From: Acidisarcina polymorpha
GTDB lineage: Bacteria; Acidobacteriota; Terriglobia; Terriglobales; Acidobacteriaceae
Length of the DNA stretch: 64,000 nucleotides
Direction: 5' to 3'
NCBI RefSeq assembly: GCF_003330725.1
Contig: NZ_CP030840.1
Span: 806,001-870,000 of the forward strand
Part shown: piece after piece, positions 8,723-18,510 of the stretch
Numbering within the stretch: position 1 is the first letter of the stretch
Layout of the letters: each line of letters begins with the position of its first letter
Made by a program: the position numbers and the translations under genes
The notes under the pieces: generated by a model
Database searches by the model: none
What the model was told of the DNA's origin: nothing
Seen by the model: only the letters and a program-made list of their open reading frames with translations

Positions 8723-8757
8723 CCAAGCCTAAAAAACACCGTTTAGTTGGCTTTTTT
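8723..8757 (+). terminator. Intrinsic terminator-like hairpin with T6 tail
   Basis: Arms CCAA..TAAA and TTTA..TTGG fold with small internal loops and are followed by CTTTTTT (8751-8757), about 30 nt after the stop at 8692. The stem is AT-rich and imperfect, so strength is uncertain. Confidence 0.45.
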
Positions 8758-9370
8758 ACAGGATGTATGTTGTCGACGATACGCCGCCCAACGATCCTAC
8801 AACGGTTAAGTGAGTCACTGAGTGGAAGACGATTCAGTCTTTCAGGAAACGCTTTGAACACGAACAAACATCTAGCTATACCTCATGTTTGCTGGTAGCC
8901 TTCAAGGGGAAATAAGTTGGTATGCGAATGAGTAACCAGGCCGATTACCCAGGGAGAAGAAAGTACCTAAACGCTCAGCTGCTACACAGGTTCCTCGTCT
9001 GGATGGAGGAGCGAGCCGCAGAACGGGTGAGGATTCGCCGTGCCAATTGCCCCTGGTGACTGCCAAGTCCAGGCGCTCTCGAACCGCAAAGCCTGTTCGA
9101 GTCGCAGATCTTCGCGACCGCCGTCAGCCAGAGCCGGCGCCCACGTTCCTTGACCTCTCAAAAAGGCTCCTTAATTGAGAGAATTGATCAACATACACGA
9201 TCGGATGCTTCAGCCGATCGCCGATCCTCGGGTGGGATGCATTCCAAGCTATAGAAGCAATGACGCCGCCAAATTGGAAATGATGACAAGTGGCGCGAAC
9301 TAAGCTTGTCGATTGACTTTGTCTAAGCCGGTGACAGGTAATAGAGCGAGCGTTTATCGAGTGTATACAC
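8758..9370. other. Gap with no recognisable gene
   Basis: About 600 bp with short broken frames only. A 14-bp string (ttgcccctggtgac) near 9046 recurs near 56088, but I see no larger element around it. No tRNA or RNA gene could be folded by eye. Confidence 0.5.
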
Positions 9371-9509
9371 GCGCAAAGACCTTATTTCTATAACAGGTAG
9401 TCCGGCTTCGTGCGATCCACAACCTCCCCACGAAGGACTCGCATGCTGCTCGCGCAGTTTGGGCTTCGTCAATCTGCGGGTAATGTCTCGATAGACAATG
9501 CAACCGAAC
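9371..9509 (-). repeat. Conserved tail downstream of propeller kinase, copy 1
   Basis: Read on the minus strand, the 139 bp after the kinase stop match the 136 bp after the kinase at 33152-36226 (36227-36362), with scattered substitutions and small indels. No conserved reading frame was seen in both copies, so it was duplicated as DNA together with the kinase gene. Confidence 0.75.
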
Positions 9510-12500
9510 TTACAAAGGATCATGGTTTCGAATGGCGCGGCGATAGAGATGACGGATCCTCGAGAATATGCCCGTGCCGGGGTGCAGGAAGCTCACGCTG
9601 CCGGGTACGATCACGGAGATATCGGTACCGGATTCAGCGGAACTAAGAATTGTCAGTCTTCCCTGAATGCGGGCAGCGCGCTCGCGCATGCCTTGCAGGC
9701 CATGGTGCCCCTCTCTTCCGCTCATGGCATAGCTTGGATCGATGCCGACCCCGTTGTCCCGCACATGAAGTGTAAGATCATGGCCATAGGTGAGTCCGAT
9801 TTCCAGGTAGCTCCCGTGGGAATGCGCTTTTGCATTCAGAATCGCTTCGTGTCCGATTCGATATAGTTCGTCGCGAACGATCGGATGCAGCTCTTGCGCA
9901 TCGCCAATGACCGAAGCCGAGATGGTCATCCCCTCAGGGACCACTCCACTTTCCGCGACCTGCCGCAACGCCGGCCCAAGCTCGTTCTTCAATGTCGTCG
10001 AGGACCGCAGCGAGTTCAGTGCCGCACGGCCCTCCGTAATCGCCTGCTCCAGCCAACCGGAGACCTGCCTCAATGCACGGTGCATTTTCTCCGTGTTCAA
10101 GGGTTCCTCAAGGCCGTCGTCGACTACGAATTTGCTGCCTTGAATCGTCTGAAGGAAGGTGTCGTGCAACTCGCGCGCCATGCGTGTACGCTCCGCGAGC
10201 CGTTCATCGAAGCGCACGCCGATGGCCATAGAGACCTGCCACACGCGAATGCGGTGCAGAATCCACCCGATGAGCATGACGAAGGCGAAGCAGAAGATCC
10301 GAAACCACGCCATCTGATACCACATCGGCGCAATGCTGAAGTCCAGAATTGCGCCCTCTTCATTCCACACTCCATCGTTGTTGCAGGCAATTATGCGGAA
10401 CTGGTAGGTGCCCGGAGGCAGATCACTGTAAAACGCTTGGCGCCTTGTCATAGGATCCTGCCAGTCCCTGTCGCGACCCTCCAGTTTGTAGCGGAAGCGG
10501 ACCTTCCCCGGGACCACAAAGCTAAGCGCCGTGTAGTCGATTTCAAGATCGCGAGTGAGCGCGGGGAGGCGGACCTGATCGGTCGGCGAATAGTTCTTTC
10601 TGTCCGCTACGATCTGCTCGATATGGACTGGCGGCGGGAGACTGTTTGTCTCCAGATGACTGGGATCGATCATCTGCACGACATTTTCATTGGCAAACCA
10701 CAAGCGTCCGTCGGGAGATCGAGAGCCATGGGGTTGAAAAGCTGCAGACCACGGCCTAGCGCCGTCGAACATGTCGAAGGTCTCTGCCTTTACACTCGCC
10801 TTGGCGCCATTCCACCATTCCCTCAGTTCCGTATCTGCAACCCTAACCAGGCCACACTGGGCGTAAAGCCAAAGAGCATTATTGTTATCCGCAACCAAGC
10901 CGTACAGACTGTTGCAAGGAAGACCATTCTGGTTGGTGAGCGTCCGCAGCCTTCCATCCTTCCACTCAATAAGTCCAGACGAGGTCGCGCCCAGCACGGA
11001 TCCATCAGCCCGAATAAGCATCTCACGCACCTGGGATCCAGCTGCGCTCCCGGGGGAAAAGGTCTCAAGCCGCCCCTGGCGATATCGAGCCAAGTTGCCG
11101 TCAACGAGGCCTAGCCAGATACCACCTTTAGGATCGGCGGCGAGCGAAGTTGCGGCTGGCATTCCGGGCGCAGGAAGTTCTTCACGGACCTCGCGACCTT
11201 GAATGCGAAGTAGTTTTGCGGGACTGCCAATAACTTCCGCCCAAACGTTAGTTTCCCGGTCTTCGGTCATCGCAATGACCGTCCCGATCGCAATGTTATT
11301 GGATCGCCGGATCGGATCGAATCTACCGTCCTCATAGACGTACAGACGATCCTCAAGTCCCACCCAGAGGCGGCCCGCATGATCTTCAAGCAGCGACGTC
11401 ACTCGCTGGCCGGGCAAACCATCCTTCGATTGAATGGATGACAGCCGGTCTCCGCGAAGGTACTCCAGCGCGCCCAGATTTCCGATCCAGATCGTTCCAT
11501 CACCCGCCGCGAGGACCGAATCGACTAGATTGGCGCTGAGCCCTTGGCGGGTTGAAAATGTTGTGACGCGCTCATTTCGAAAACAATCGATTCCCTCAGT
11601 CGTCGCAACCCACATGTTTCCTTCACGGTCCTCATAGAAGCCGCTGACGGAGTCGCTGGACAGACCGTCGACGCTGGAAAACCGATCGACCTTATTTCCG
11701 CGCAGGCGATAGATGCCCTGATCTTCGGTCCCAATCCACAGCGCGTCCTGGCGGTCTAGAAACAGCGCACTGACTTGCAGGGCGCTCCCGTGTAACGTAG
11801 GGTTGAGGGGCGTGGAAACGCCATGCACGAGCCGCTGCAACCCAAGGCCTGGTCCGCGGCGATCCCTTCCGCTCCATATCGAACCATCCGGCGCGGCGAC
11901 GATGGCTTGAACACCGCTTAGTCCTTCTCCGCTCTTCGATGCTGAAGGAGTAAATACAGTGGACGAGCCTGCGCTCCAACGTGTCAGAAGGCTGGCGCTG
12001 CCGAACCAAAGACTTCCCTCGGAGTCCTCAGCGAGTGGTCCCGCATAAGGAGAATTGATTCCGTCGGCCACTCCATAGCAGCGGAGCGATGTGTCTTGAA
12101 CCTCACAAAGTGGTCCCTTGTCATCATGAACTCGTGAGCGAGTGATCCAGATTCTTCCGTCGTGGCCTTGGATGATGGAATTGATGCGCCCTTGCCCGTC
12201 CATATAGTTGGTCAGGTTGCCGTTCTGAAGATGGGCGAGGTTCGCGGATGTTCCAATCCACAAGCCGCCATCCCTTGCTGCCAGGAGCGCAAAGATGCCG
12301 CTCGACAGAAGCTTTCCCTTCGGTGGAATCCACGGAACAAAGCGAACCCCGTCGAAACGGACGAGCCCGTTTTGCGTTCCAATCCAAAGGTATCCGTCGG
12401 TTGTTTGTGCAATAGCGTTTGGCGCGCCGCTGAAGACGCCGTCCTGAATTCTCCAAACCGTGTGCCCATATTGCGAGATCCGTGTGTTGGCATCGACTGC

Positions 12501-12563
12501 TCGGGCGGAGCAGGTTGCCAGCAGCAATGTCAAACCTAGTGCGAGTGAGCGTGAGGTCTTCAA
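9510..12563 (-). CDS. Two-component propeller sensor histidine kinase
   Basis: 1017 residues. A signal-peptide-like N-terminus (LALGLTLLLATCSARA) precedes about 14 propeller repeats of the type DGYLWIGTQNGLVRFDG, then a Y_Y_Y domain (FRYKLEGRDRDWQD ... ACNNDGVWNEEGA). A transmembrane helix around WFRIFCFAFVMLIGWILHRI precedes a HisKA_3 domain with the phospho-acceptor His at about residue 800 (ARELHDTFLQTIQGS) and a HATPase domain (NGVGIDPSYAM). The extracytoplasmic propeller probably senses a ligand. Start codon is TTG, as in its paralogue at 33152. No response regulator gene is adjacent, so it is an orphan kinase. The C-terminal half is nearly identical in protein to the 33152-36226 gene. 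Confidence 0.92.
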   Translation of the reverse strand: MKTSRSLALGLTLLLATCSARAVDANTRISQYGHTVWRIQDGVFSGAPNAIAQTTDGYLWIGTQNGLVRFDGVRFVPWIPPKGKLLSSGIFALLAARDGGLWIGTSANLAHLQNGNLTNYMDGQGRINSIIQGHDGRIWITRSRVHDDKGPLCEVQDTSLRCYGVADGINSPYAGPLAEDSEGSLWFGSASLLTRWSAGSSTVFTPSASKSGEGLSGVQAIVAAPDGSIWSGRDRRGPGLGLQRLVHGVSTPLNPTLHGSALQVSALFLDRQDALWIGTEDQGIYRLRGNKVDRFSSVDGLSSDSVSGFYEDREGNMWVATTEGIDCFRNERVTTFSTRQGLSANLVDSVLAAGDGTIWIGNLGALEYLRGDRLSSIQSKDGLPGQRVTSLLEDHAGRLWVGLEDRLYVYEDGRFDPIRRSNNIAIGTVIAMTEDRETNVWAEVIGSPAKLLRIQGREVREELPAPGMPAATSLAADPKGGIWLGLVDGNLARYRQGRLETFSPGSAAGSQVREMLIRADGSVLGATSSGLIEWKDGRLRTLTNQNGLPCNSLYGLVADNNNALWLYAQCGLVRVADTELREWWNGAKASVKAETFDMFDGARPWSAAFQPHGSRSPDGRLWFANENVVQMIDPSHLETNSLPPPVHIEQIVADRKNYSPTDQVRLPALTRDLEIDYTALSFVVPGKVRFRYKLEGRDRDWQDPMTRRQAFYSDLPPGTYQFRIIACNNDGVWNEEGAILDFSIAPMWYQMAWFRIFCFAFVMLIGWILHRIRVWQVSMAIGVRFDERLAERTRMARELHDTFLQTIQGSKFVVDDGLEEPLNTEKMHRALRQVSGWLEQAITEGRAALNSLRSSTTLKNELGPALRQVAESGVVPEGMTISASVIGDAQELHPIVRDELYRIGHEAILNAKAHSHGSYLEIGLTYGHDLTLHVRDNGVGIDPSYAMSGREGHHGLQGMRERAARIQGRLTILSSAESGTDISVIVPGSVSFLHPGTGIFSRIRHLYRRAIRNHDPL

Positions 12564-13002
12564 CTTGGCCGCCTTGTAGTTTCTCCGCTACTACTCCAGG
12601 GTCGATCTTCGGGTTAGCTTTGGTTCAGACGCGTAGAAGAGGTCGTTGCGGACTCTGCAGGATCATCAATTCAGTCCACTCAAAAAGCATTCCGAGGTAG
12701 CGATTCACTTTAGTGATATTCAATCGCTCATGGAACATCACAATCTTTAGTCGCGAACCTGTAGTCCACTACAGCCACAAATATCTGATGCTTGGGAGTC
12801 ATTCAGAAGGCCTCAGCACTCATCCTCTCCGCCATCGAATTCGCCCCGGTCGAAGATGCCGCGACCGAAGCCAAACTCGCCCAGGCGGACTAACCCCCGA
12901 GTTCCCTCTTTCTATGGGCGGATCGCGCACCCGTCCGCTCCGCTTCGATCGCACGTTCCAACCCGCCTGTGTTCTTTCAAGTGATGGTCGAGATGGCTAC
13001 TA
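12564..13002. other. Gap; possible gene-tail remnant
   Basis: Upstream DNA of the kinase gene. Around 12830-12890 a plus-strand frame ends EFAPVEDAATEAKLAQAD before a stop, which looks like a gene tail without a body. Nothing else is recognised. Confidence 0.35.
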
Positions 13003-13165
13003 ACAGGGCTGGTGCACCTACAGGAGCTTTAGCCGGCCTCTTCGTGGACCCGGCGGCTGCAGGCGCTCCACTATATTTCTGGCGATGCGGCGATGTTCGT
13101 TGCACCGCATGGGAGTATAGACGAACGCTCTTTGAAGCTGGGCGACAAGCCTCGAATTCCACAGC
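13003..13165 (+). repeat. Dispersed repeat A, copy 1
   Basis: About 160 bp matching 61965-62127 with roughly one difference per ten bases. It runs from caggagctttagccggcc to the junction tcgaattccacag. At 13150 it continues directly into repeat B, so this copy has A+B, while the 8 kb copy has only B and the 62 kb copy only A. No coding function is recognised on either strand. Confidence 0.85.
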
Positions 13166-13281
13166 GTTTTCGCTTTTTATTCGCTACATACTGGTCTCAT
13201 GTTTCAAGGGCCGAGTTCGGCCTTCCACGATTTTGTGATCACGTGCAAGCGGTGCAGCGAGGACCTGGCGGCGCGCATCCC
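13145..13281 (+). repeat. Dispersed repeat B, copy 2
   Basis: Counterpart of 8152-8290, sharing the junction motif and the first 25 or so codons of the zinc-ribbon gene. The similarity stops abruptly at cgcgcatcc (13281), where transposase-like sequence begins. Confidence 0.85.
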
Positions 13282-13365
13282 GCTCGGTTGGGAGCACATC
13301 AACCTCATCGGCGACTACCAATGGAAGGGTACCAGGTCTGATTTCTCCGAGGTTGGTCCGGCTTG
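13200..13365 (+). pseudogene. Zinc-ribbon gene 5' end fused to Tn3-like transposase tail
   Basis: The frame begins MFQGPSSAFHDFVITCKRCS like the gene at 8209, but after residue 27 it changes to PLGWEHINLIGDYQWKG, which resembles the extreme C-terminus of Tn3-family transposases (a GWEHINLTGDY-like motif). It ends at a TGA at 13363-13365. The second CxxC pair is lost. It is probably a product of element insertion and deletion; an out-of-place resolvase relic lies at 53966-54483. Confidence 0.6.
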
Positions 13366-13426
13366 AGGAGAACTACGCCAAATATCGATCAAAGCTAGGA
13401 CAAAAAGCACCTCAAGCTACACGCAA

Positions 13427-16400
13427 TCAATTGTTTCTTCGAAAGCGTCGGCGTCGGACGTTGGCCACAGCACCGAGCCAATGGCCTATCGATGTTCCCC
13501 GCCAATTCAAATAAGCAATGGTTCCGGGAACCTTCACTTCTACTTCCGTGCCGGCACCGAATCGATTCCACAATCTAAGTCGTGCGCCCATCTTCTCCGC
13601 GCGTTCCCGCATTCCGGAGAGACCCCAATGTCCCACGGAGCCACCGGCCCGCAATGTATCCTTCGAAATACCTTGACCGTCATCTCGAACGCGGAGGACC
13701 ACAGCGGATGGATTAAATTCGACCTCGACCTCGATTCTGGACCCTTGCGAGTGGCGAAAAGCATTAATGATAGCCTCTCGCCCGATGAGATACAGCTCAT
13801 CACGAATGATGGAGTTAAGCTTTCGAGGAACTCCTGTCGCAACGGCTGCAAGAACAATAGAACTATCCTTTTGGAGTTCCCGCGACCCTTCGGCCAGCGC
13901 TTCAACCAATGGTGTCTCCGGCCCAGTCTCGTGACGTAGATCCCGGATCCGGTCCCGGCTTTCATTAAGCAGGATGTCAGCTCGGTCTAGCGCATCCTCC
14001 AACACGGAATGCGCCTTAGAATCCTCGGAAATTAGATTCATCGCTACCTGGAAGCGAAGCATCAGACCGTGGAAGCCTTGGAGAAGTGTGTCGTGAAGCT
14101 CGCGAGCAATCCTGACTCGCTCTCCTACACGCTCTTCGAGGCGTAAGGAGTATTGCAGTCTCAGCTGATGCACACGATACAAATAGATCAACGAGACCAG
14201 GAGCGAAAGAAAAGAAGCGTATATAGACCGGAACCACCACGAGTTCCACCAAGCCGGCCGAATTAGTATCGTTAAAGTAGCCCCCGGTTGGCTCCATACG
14301 CCGTGACCCGTTGTTGCCTGAACTCTGAATGTGAAGGAGCCAGTAGGAAGGCTGGTGTACGTCACCGCACGTTGGTTGCTCCCCGTCTGATTCCAATCAG
14401 AGTCAAGTCCACCGAGCTTGTAACGATAGCGGGTCGACGACGGGTTGAGGTAACTTAGCGCAGCAAATTCCAGTGAAAGCATGGTCTGATTATGATTGAG
14501 TACTAGCTGATCTGACTGTGTGATCACTTGTCTGAGCGGTGAACCTGGCCCGACCGTTATGTCATGGCCTAACACGCGAACGTCCGTGAAAACCACCGGC
14601 GGAGCCCAGGCCGTCTCTGTTATTAGTTCGGGATGGAACGCTACGCCTCCGCTGAAACCACCAAAGTACATTTCTCCATCTGGGCTCTTGTAGCATGCAG
14701 CCCAGCCGGTAAGATCAGGACCCGGGAGGCCGTCCGCTGTAAAGTAGTTTCGGAACATCCGGCTTTGCTGATCAAAGCTAGAGATCCCTTTGTTCGTACT
14801 CATCCACAGCTTTCCTTGTCCGTCTTCGCGAATGCAAGAAACCACATTGCCGCTGAGTCCATCCCGTTCGTAGTAGGCTTCGGCTGCTCCGCTGCCGGGA
14901 TCAAATTTATTTACCCCGTTTTGCGTGGCAAGCCACATAGTGCCTAGATGATCAACGAATACTGAATTCACCCGGCTGTCACTGACGCTTGTGTGGTTTG
15001 CGGGATCGTTCATGTACTCACTGAATCGGCTCGTGGCGGGATCGAATCGTTGGACACCATTGGCGTCAGTTCCAACCCAAAGCATTCCGCGACTGTCCTC
15101 TGTAATCCCCAGAAAAAGAGGTACGATATCTGAACCCGGCCGATATACCGTAAAGCGGTCGACCTCGCGGTCGAAACGGTCTAGGCCGTCCCAGGTCGAC
15201 GCCCAAAGAGCTCCAGAATGATCAATCAGCAGGAATGTCACTATATTGCTGCTTAGGCTTGATTGGTCCGCCGCATCGTGGCGATAAGTCGTTACATGTC
15301 CGGTTCTCTTGTCAACACGGCTAAGGCCATCACCGAAAGTTCCCACCCAGATGCTACCATTGCGATCTTCGACCATAGAAATTACATGATTGATGGTGTC
15401 GAAGTTCGTGGTTATGTAAGTGGTTGATTCGCTAGCCTGCCTCCTGAGCCGGCGCAAAATCCTTTGACCTATCCATAAGTCGCCACTTGCGTCCTTCAAG
15501 ACTGCGCCAACGAATGTGTCTCTTCCGTACTCCGCGGTCGCCGGTAGGAGGGGAAGAGATTCAAATGGCGTCTTTGTTGTAGAAAACAAGTTTGGTTCAC
15601 GTGTTCCCATACCAAGCCAGATGTTTTGTTCCTTGTCTTCGTAGAGAGAAACAACAGAATTTTCCGCAAGGCTATTCGGATTTCCTGACTCATTGCGATA
15701 CTGAATGAACCGCCCATGGTCACGATCAAAACGGAAGAGGCCGCCACCTTGACTTCCGAGCCAAAGCACCCCGTCGTGGTCCTCAAGGATGGCGACGAAC
15801 CCGGAAAGAGCCGTAGGTGAAGAAGAGCTTTTGCGTAAATGAACTGGTGTCAGCGTGTTCGTCTTCTGATTGAAGATCGAGAGACCAGTCCCTAAGGCAT
15901 GGATCAGCCAAAAGACACCATAACGGTCTTCGTAGAAGAAGCTCTCCCGTGGCTCGTATTGAGGAACATGGAGCAGAACCTTACCCGTCTTGCGGTCAAA
16001 TTTATCTAATCCTTCGCGGGTTACAGCCCAAAAATTGCCCTCCCGATCTTCGCCACTTGACTTTACGTCGTTGCTGCTAAGGCTAGAGGGGTTGTTGGGG
16101 TCATGGCGATAGGTTTTGACGAGACCCGATACCGGGTTAAGTGTGAAGAGGCCGTTAGTGGTAGCGAGCCAAAACGCACCGTCGCTGTCTTGGCTAATGT
16201 GCTTGATGGTGAGTTGCTCGTGCCTTGCCTGAGAACTCTGGATCTGGTAATGGGAAAACGTCTCAGTAAACGGATCATATTTATCAAGGAACTGATTGCA
16301 CCCGACCCATATAGAGCCGGACTTGTCCTTGAACAAAGCAGTGATATACACCCCACTCAGGCTTTTCGGATCTGCTGAGTCATGGAGGAAGACCTTGACT

Positions 16401-16831
16401 TTGTAACCGTCGTACCGATTGAGTCCGTATTGTGTGCCGAACCACATGAATCCCTGGTTATCTTGCACTATTTGGGACACCCTGACCTGAGAAAGCGCGT
16501 CACCTGTTGCCGCACGGTAAAAGCGGATATCCGATCCAGTCATCACGGGTGGCCGAACAGGCAAAGTCTGAGTAATCTGCGTACCTGAAATCAGATGAGT
16601 AGCTTGAGCTCCTAGGTCGTGCGTCTCGGCAATTGCAGGCATGCCCAAGACCAGCCAAGCGCAGACACCCCAAAAGCTGTTCAAGCGAAAGCGCCAGCGT
16701 GACTGAGTCCTCAACTCTGACACCGATTTAGCGAATGAGTCTCCGCAACCAACCTGCTGGTCAGGGCAGGTGTTCATACCACCACACGGCATTCTCGCCA
16801 GAACGGCGTCCGAGAGCATTTGTGCCGGCAT
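13427..16831 (-). CDS. Two-component propeller sensor histidine kinase
   Basis: 1134 residues, the largest kinase here. About 55 N-terminal residues precede a hydrophobic signal (FWGVCAWLVLGMPAIAE), so the true start may be an internal Met such as that at residue 19. Repeats such as DNQGFMWFGTQYGLNRYDGY mark a seven-bladed double propeller, followed by Y_Y_Y (RYRYKLGGLDSDWNQ), a transmembrane helix (YASFLSLLVSLIYLYR), HisKA_3 with ARELHDTLLQGFHG and a HATPase (RDDGQGISKDTL). It is diverged from the other three propeller kinases. No regulator gene adjoins it, so the partner is elsewhere. Confidence 0.9.
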   Translation of the reverse strand: MPAQMLSDAVLARMPCGGMNTCPDQQVGCGDSFAKSVSELRTQSRWRFRLNSFWGVCAWLVLGMPAIAETHDLGAQATHLISGTQITQTLPVRPPVMTGSDIRFYRAATGDALSQVRVSQIVQDNQGFMWFGTQYGLNRYDGYKVKVFLHDSADPKSLSGVYITALFKDKSGSIWVGCNQFLDKYDPFTETFSHYQIQSSQARHEQLTIKHISQDSDGAFWLATTNGLFTLNPVSGLVKTYRHDPNNPSSLSSNDVKSSGEDREGNFWAVTREGLDKFDRKTGKVLLHVPQYEPRESFFYEDRYGVFWLIHALGTGLSIFNQKTNTLTPVHLRKSSSSPTALSGFVAILEDHDGVLWLGSQGGGLFRFDRDHGRFIQYRNESGNPNSLAENSVVSLYEDKEQNIWLGMGTREPNLFSTTKTPFESLPLLPATAEYGRDTFVGAVLKDASGDLWIGQRILRRLRRQASESTTYITTNFDTINHVISMVEDRNGSIWVGTFGDGLSRVDKRTGHVTTYRHDAADQSSLSSNIVTFLLIDHSGALWASTWDGLDRFDREVDRFTVYRPGSDIVPLFLGITEDSRGMLWVGTDANGVQRFDPATSRFSEYMNDPANHTSVSDSRVNSVFVDHLGTMWLATQNGVNKFDPGSGAAEAYYERDGLSGNVVSCIREDGQGKLWMSTNKGISSFDQQSRMFRNYFTADGLPGPDLTGWAACYKSPDGEMYFGGFSGGVAFHPELITETAWAPPVVFTDVRVLGHDITVGPGSPLRQVITQSDQLVLNHNQTMLSLEFAALSYLNPSSTRYRYKLGGLDSDWNQTGSNQRAVTYTSLPTGSFTFRVQATTGHGVWSQPGATLTILIRPAWWNSWWFRSIYASFLSLLVSLIYLYRVHQLRLQYSLRLEERVGERVRIARELHDTLLQGFHGLMLRFQVAMNLISEDSKAHSVLEDALDRADILLNESRDRIRDLRHETGPETPLVEALAEGSRELQKDSSIVLAAVATGVPRKLNSIIRDELYLIGREAIINAFRHSQGSRIEVEVEFNPSAVVLRVRDDGQGISKDTLRAGGSVGHWGLSGMRERAEKMGARLRLWNRFGAGTEVEVKVPGTIAYLNWRGTSIGHWLGAVANVRRRRFRRNN

Positions 16832-16999
16832 GGAAGCGTGTTTGGTCTGCAGAGTAGCTCTCCCTCACCGACGGTGTCCTGCCGGCACAATGACTTGACG
16901 TCTGCCGTACAACCGGGCATCCGCGGAATAAGCACCCAGACCTAACACCCCCAGTGCACTCATCACGGTTAGTACAAAACACCAGTTGATTGTGTCACA

Positions 17000-17320
17000 G
17001 ACTCACAAAAGGCGAGCTCCACGTTACCCTGCCTCGACCGGGGCGGCGTACATCGAGGCAGTAGGCGTCCCTCAGCCGATCAACCGTCACATAGTGGAGC
17101 AAAGCGGTAAACCGTTCCTTCTTTCTCAGCTGCGCTGCTTCTCGTACACGATCAAGCCCCGGGACACGTTTTTCCGGCTCTGTGTCCGGCGCATGTGCGG
17201 CTCTCCCGTGTTTCCCTCGGCCCTCTCCCTTCGCTCCACCGTCTCCGCCACCGGTTGCCCGGATTTGTTCGCCAGCTTCATCGCTACTATGGAAAGGTCT
17301 GACTCCTCCGACCCGTGCCC
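17000..17320 (-). pseudogene. Group II intron reverse transcriptase, N-terminal fragment
   Basis: Minus-strand frames carry SDLSIVAMKLANKSGQPVAE and, after a frameshift near 17157, LDRVREAAQLRKKERFTALL followed by HYVTVDRLRDAY. This is the start of LtrA-type maturase/reverse transcriptases of bacterial group II introns, which begin with this basic segment and a .L..A...LK...A.GVDG.TW block. The catalytic RT motifs are absent, as the match ends at about 17010. It is a dead fragment. Confidence 0.65.
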
Positions 17321-17384
17321 TTGTCGGCTTCGACTCCTCGTCTTCCCGATGCGGACCGCTCGGCAAGGGGCTAAACGGTTTATA

Positions 17385-17471
17385 GGGTGGGAGAAGCCGG
17401 AGGTCATCAACACGGACAAGGCACGCCGACCTACGCGATCGCAATTTCTGAGTTGAAGGCCGAAGGCAAAT
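17385..17471 (+). pseudogene. IS6-family transposase fragment
   Basis: GWEKPEVINTDKA in one frame, followed after a 2-nt insertion by PTYAIAISELKAEGKC in another, matches the catalytic-core region (..P..INTDKAPTYG.AI.ELK.EGK.P) of IS6-family DDE transposases. Only about 30 codons remain, bordered on the left by the group II intron fragment and on the right by an unrelated coding fragment. Confidence 0.7.
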
Positions 17472-17762
17472 GTGGAGGGAGAAACATGGCGCAGGCTCAA
17501 GGTCACCGTTCCTGACAATGTAAAGAGTCACACCCAAGAGCAGATCTCCTGCTTCGGCCCTGACGGATTGCTTCGGCGGCATGATTACACCGTTGACATT
17601 CTGGGTGGAGCAACCGGCCTCAACTATGCCTCCGAATACCGAGACATGGATGGCATTATCATTCCCACGAAGCGACGGATCTATGCATATGAGGGTGACT
17701 ACAAGCCCGTGATGGATCCGCTTTTGGTGAAGATCGATATGGGCGAAATCAAGGTTTCGTAG
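17472..17762 (+). pseudogene. C-terminal part of an unnamed conserved protein
   Basis: The frame carries GETWRRLKVTVPDNVKSHT, then ISCFGPDGLLRRHDYTVDIL and MDGIIIPTKRRIYAYEGDY. This is a coherent beta-rich sequence ending naturally at a TAG. It lacks any N-terminal region or plausible start, because the left border is the IS6 fragment. I recall similar full-length bacterial proteins of unknown function, but cannot name a family. Probably a truncated gene. Confidence 0.5.
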
Positions 17763-17830
17763 TCCCTAATTGCTCCAACCCCAGCCCTTTGCTTGATTAC
17801 GGCCTTAAGGAACGCAGACGGGAAAATCTG

Positions 17831-18121
17831 ATGAATCACGACCCCCTATTCGCTCCATTGCAACTCGGTACCATCCAAATGCCAAATCGGATCATCATGG
17901 CGCCCTTGACTAGAATGAGGGGCGGCGCCGGGAACGTTCCGACGGCACTCAACGCAAAATGCTACGAACAGCCTGCGTCGGCCGGTCTCATAATCGCCGG
18001 GGGCACAGCTGTAAGTCATCAAGGACAGGGCTATCCAGGCGCACCTGGGATTTATACGGAGGATCAAATCAACGGATGGCGCCCGGGAACGGACGCGGTT
18101 CACTCCAAAGTCGGGGAGTGA
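17831..18121 (+). pseudogene. Old yellow enzyme (alkene reductase), N-terminal fragment
   Basis: MNHDPLFAPLQLGTIQMPNR, IIMAPLTRMRGGAGN and YTEDQINGWRPGTDAVHSK are the N-terminal beta-barrel segments of NemA/OYE-type flavin enzymes, which reduce activated alkenes with NADPH. Normal length is about 360 residues; here the frame leaves the family at AVHSK and stops after 96 residues. The FMN- and substrate-binding His/Asn pair is missing. The ATG follows a weak GGGAAAA sequence. Confidence 0.75.
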
Positions 18122-18510
18122 AACCCTCAACTCCCTGAAGTCGGGCCTGCATCTGTTCCGCAGCGACAAAGATGAAGGTCTCGTCATCGTGCGGTTGGAT
18201 GCGTGTCATTTGCTGTTGCTACTATCAAGACACCGGGCCGCTTGAGGTTCGCCATGCGGATTGCAACAGTTGCGGGCGCTGAACGGAGATAAAGAATTCG
18301 TCATTTCGCCCAGCGCCAAACTTTCACCGTAGATCTGCGGACAAGCGGCGTAAGCTTCGATCTAGGTGATTACGGCCACGCTGTCCACGGGGACTTCCGA
18401 GGTCGAAAAAGAAGCGATCGACTTCGGCCGCATTGCGCCCAAAATGAGCGGCTCCTTCATCATAGCGTCGGCCGCCGTAGACAACGCAGCTATCACACTT
18501 TCCAGGAAAC
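18122..18510. other. Gap with no recognisable gene
   Basis: Follows the broken old yellow enzyme. Short frames only; the stretch 18370-18500 is moderately GC-rich and protein-like in one frame, but no family is recognised. Confidence 0.4.

Noticed and set aside
9000-9130. Possible tRNA-like fold
   Set aside because: A TTCGAGTC-like stretch is present, but no acceptor stem or anticodon arm can be paired.
9371-9523. Small minus-strand ORF after the kinase, possibly a regulator relic
   Set aside because: The homologous DNA at 36227-36362 has different frames and no shared start, so protein-coding conservation is not supported.
9885-11114. 409-codon open frame on the plus strand
   Set aside because: It lies entirely antisense to the conserved Y_Y_Y/HisKA_3 part of the minus-strand kinase and its product has no family features; a GC-rich shadow frame.
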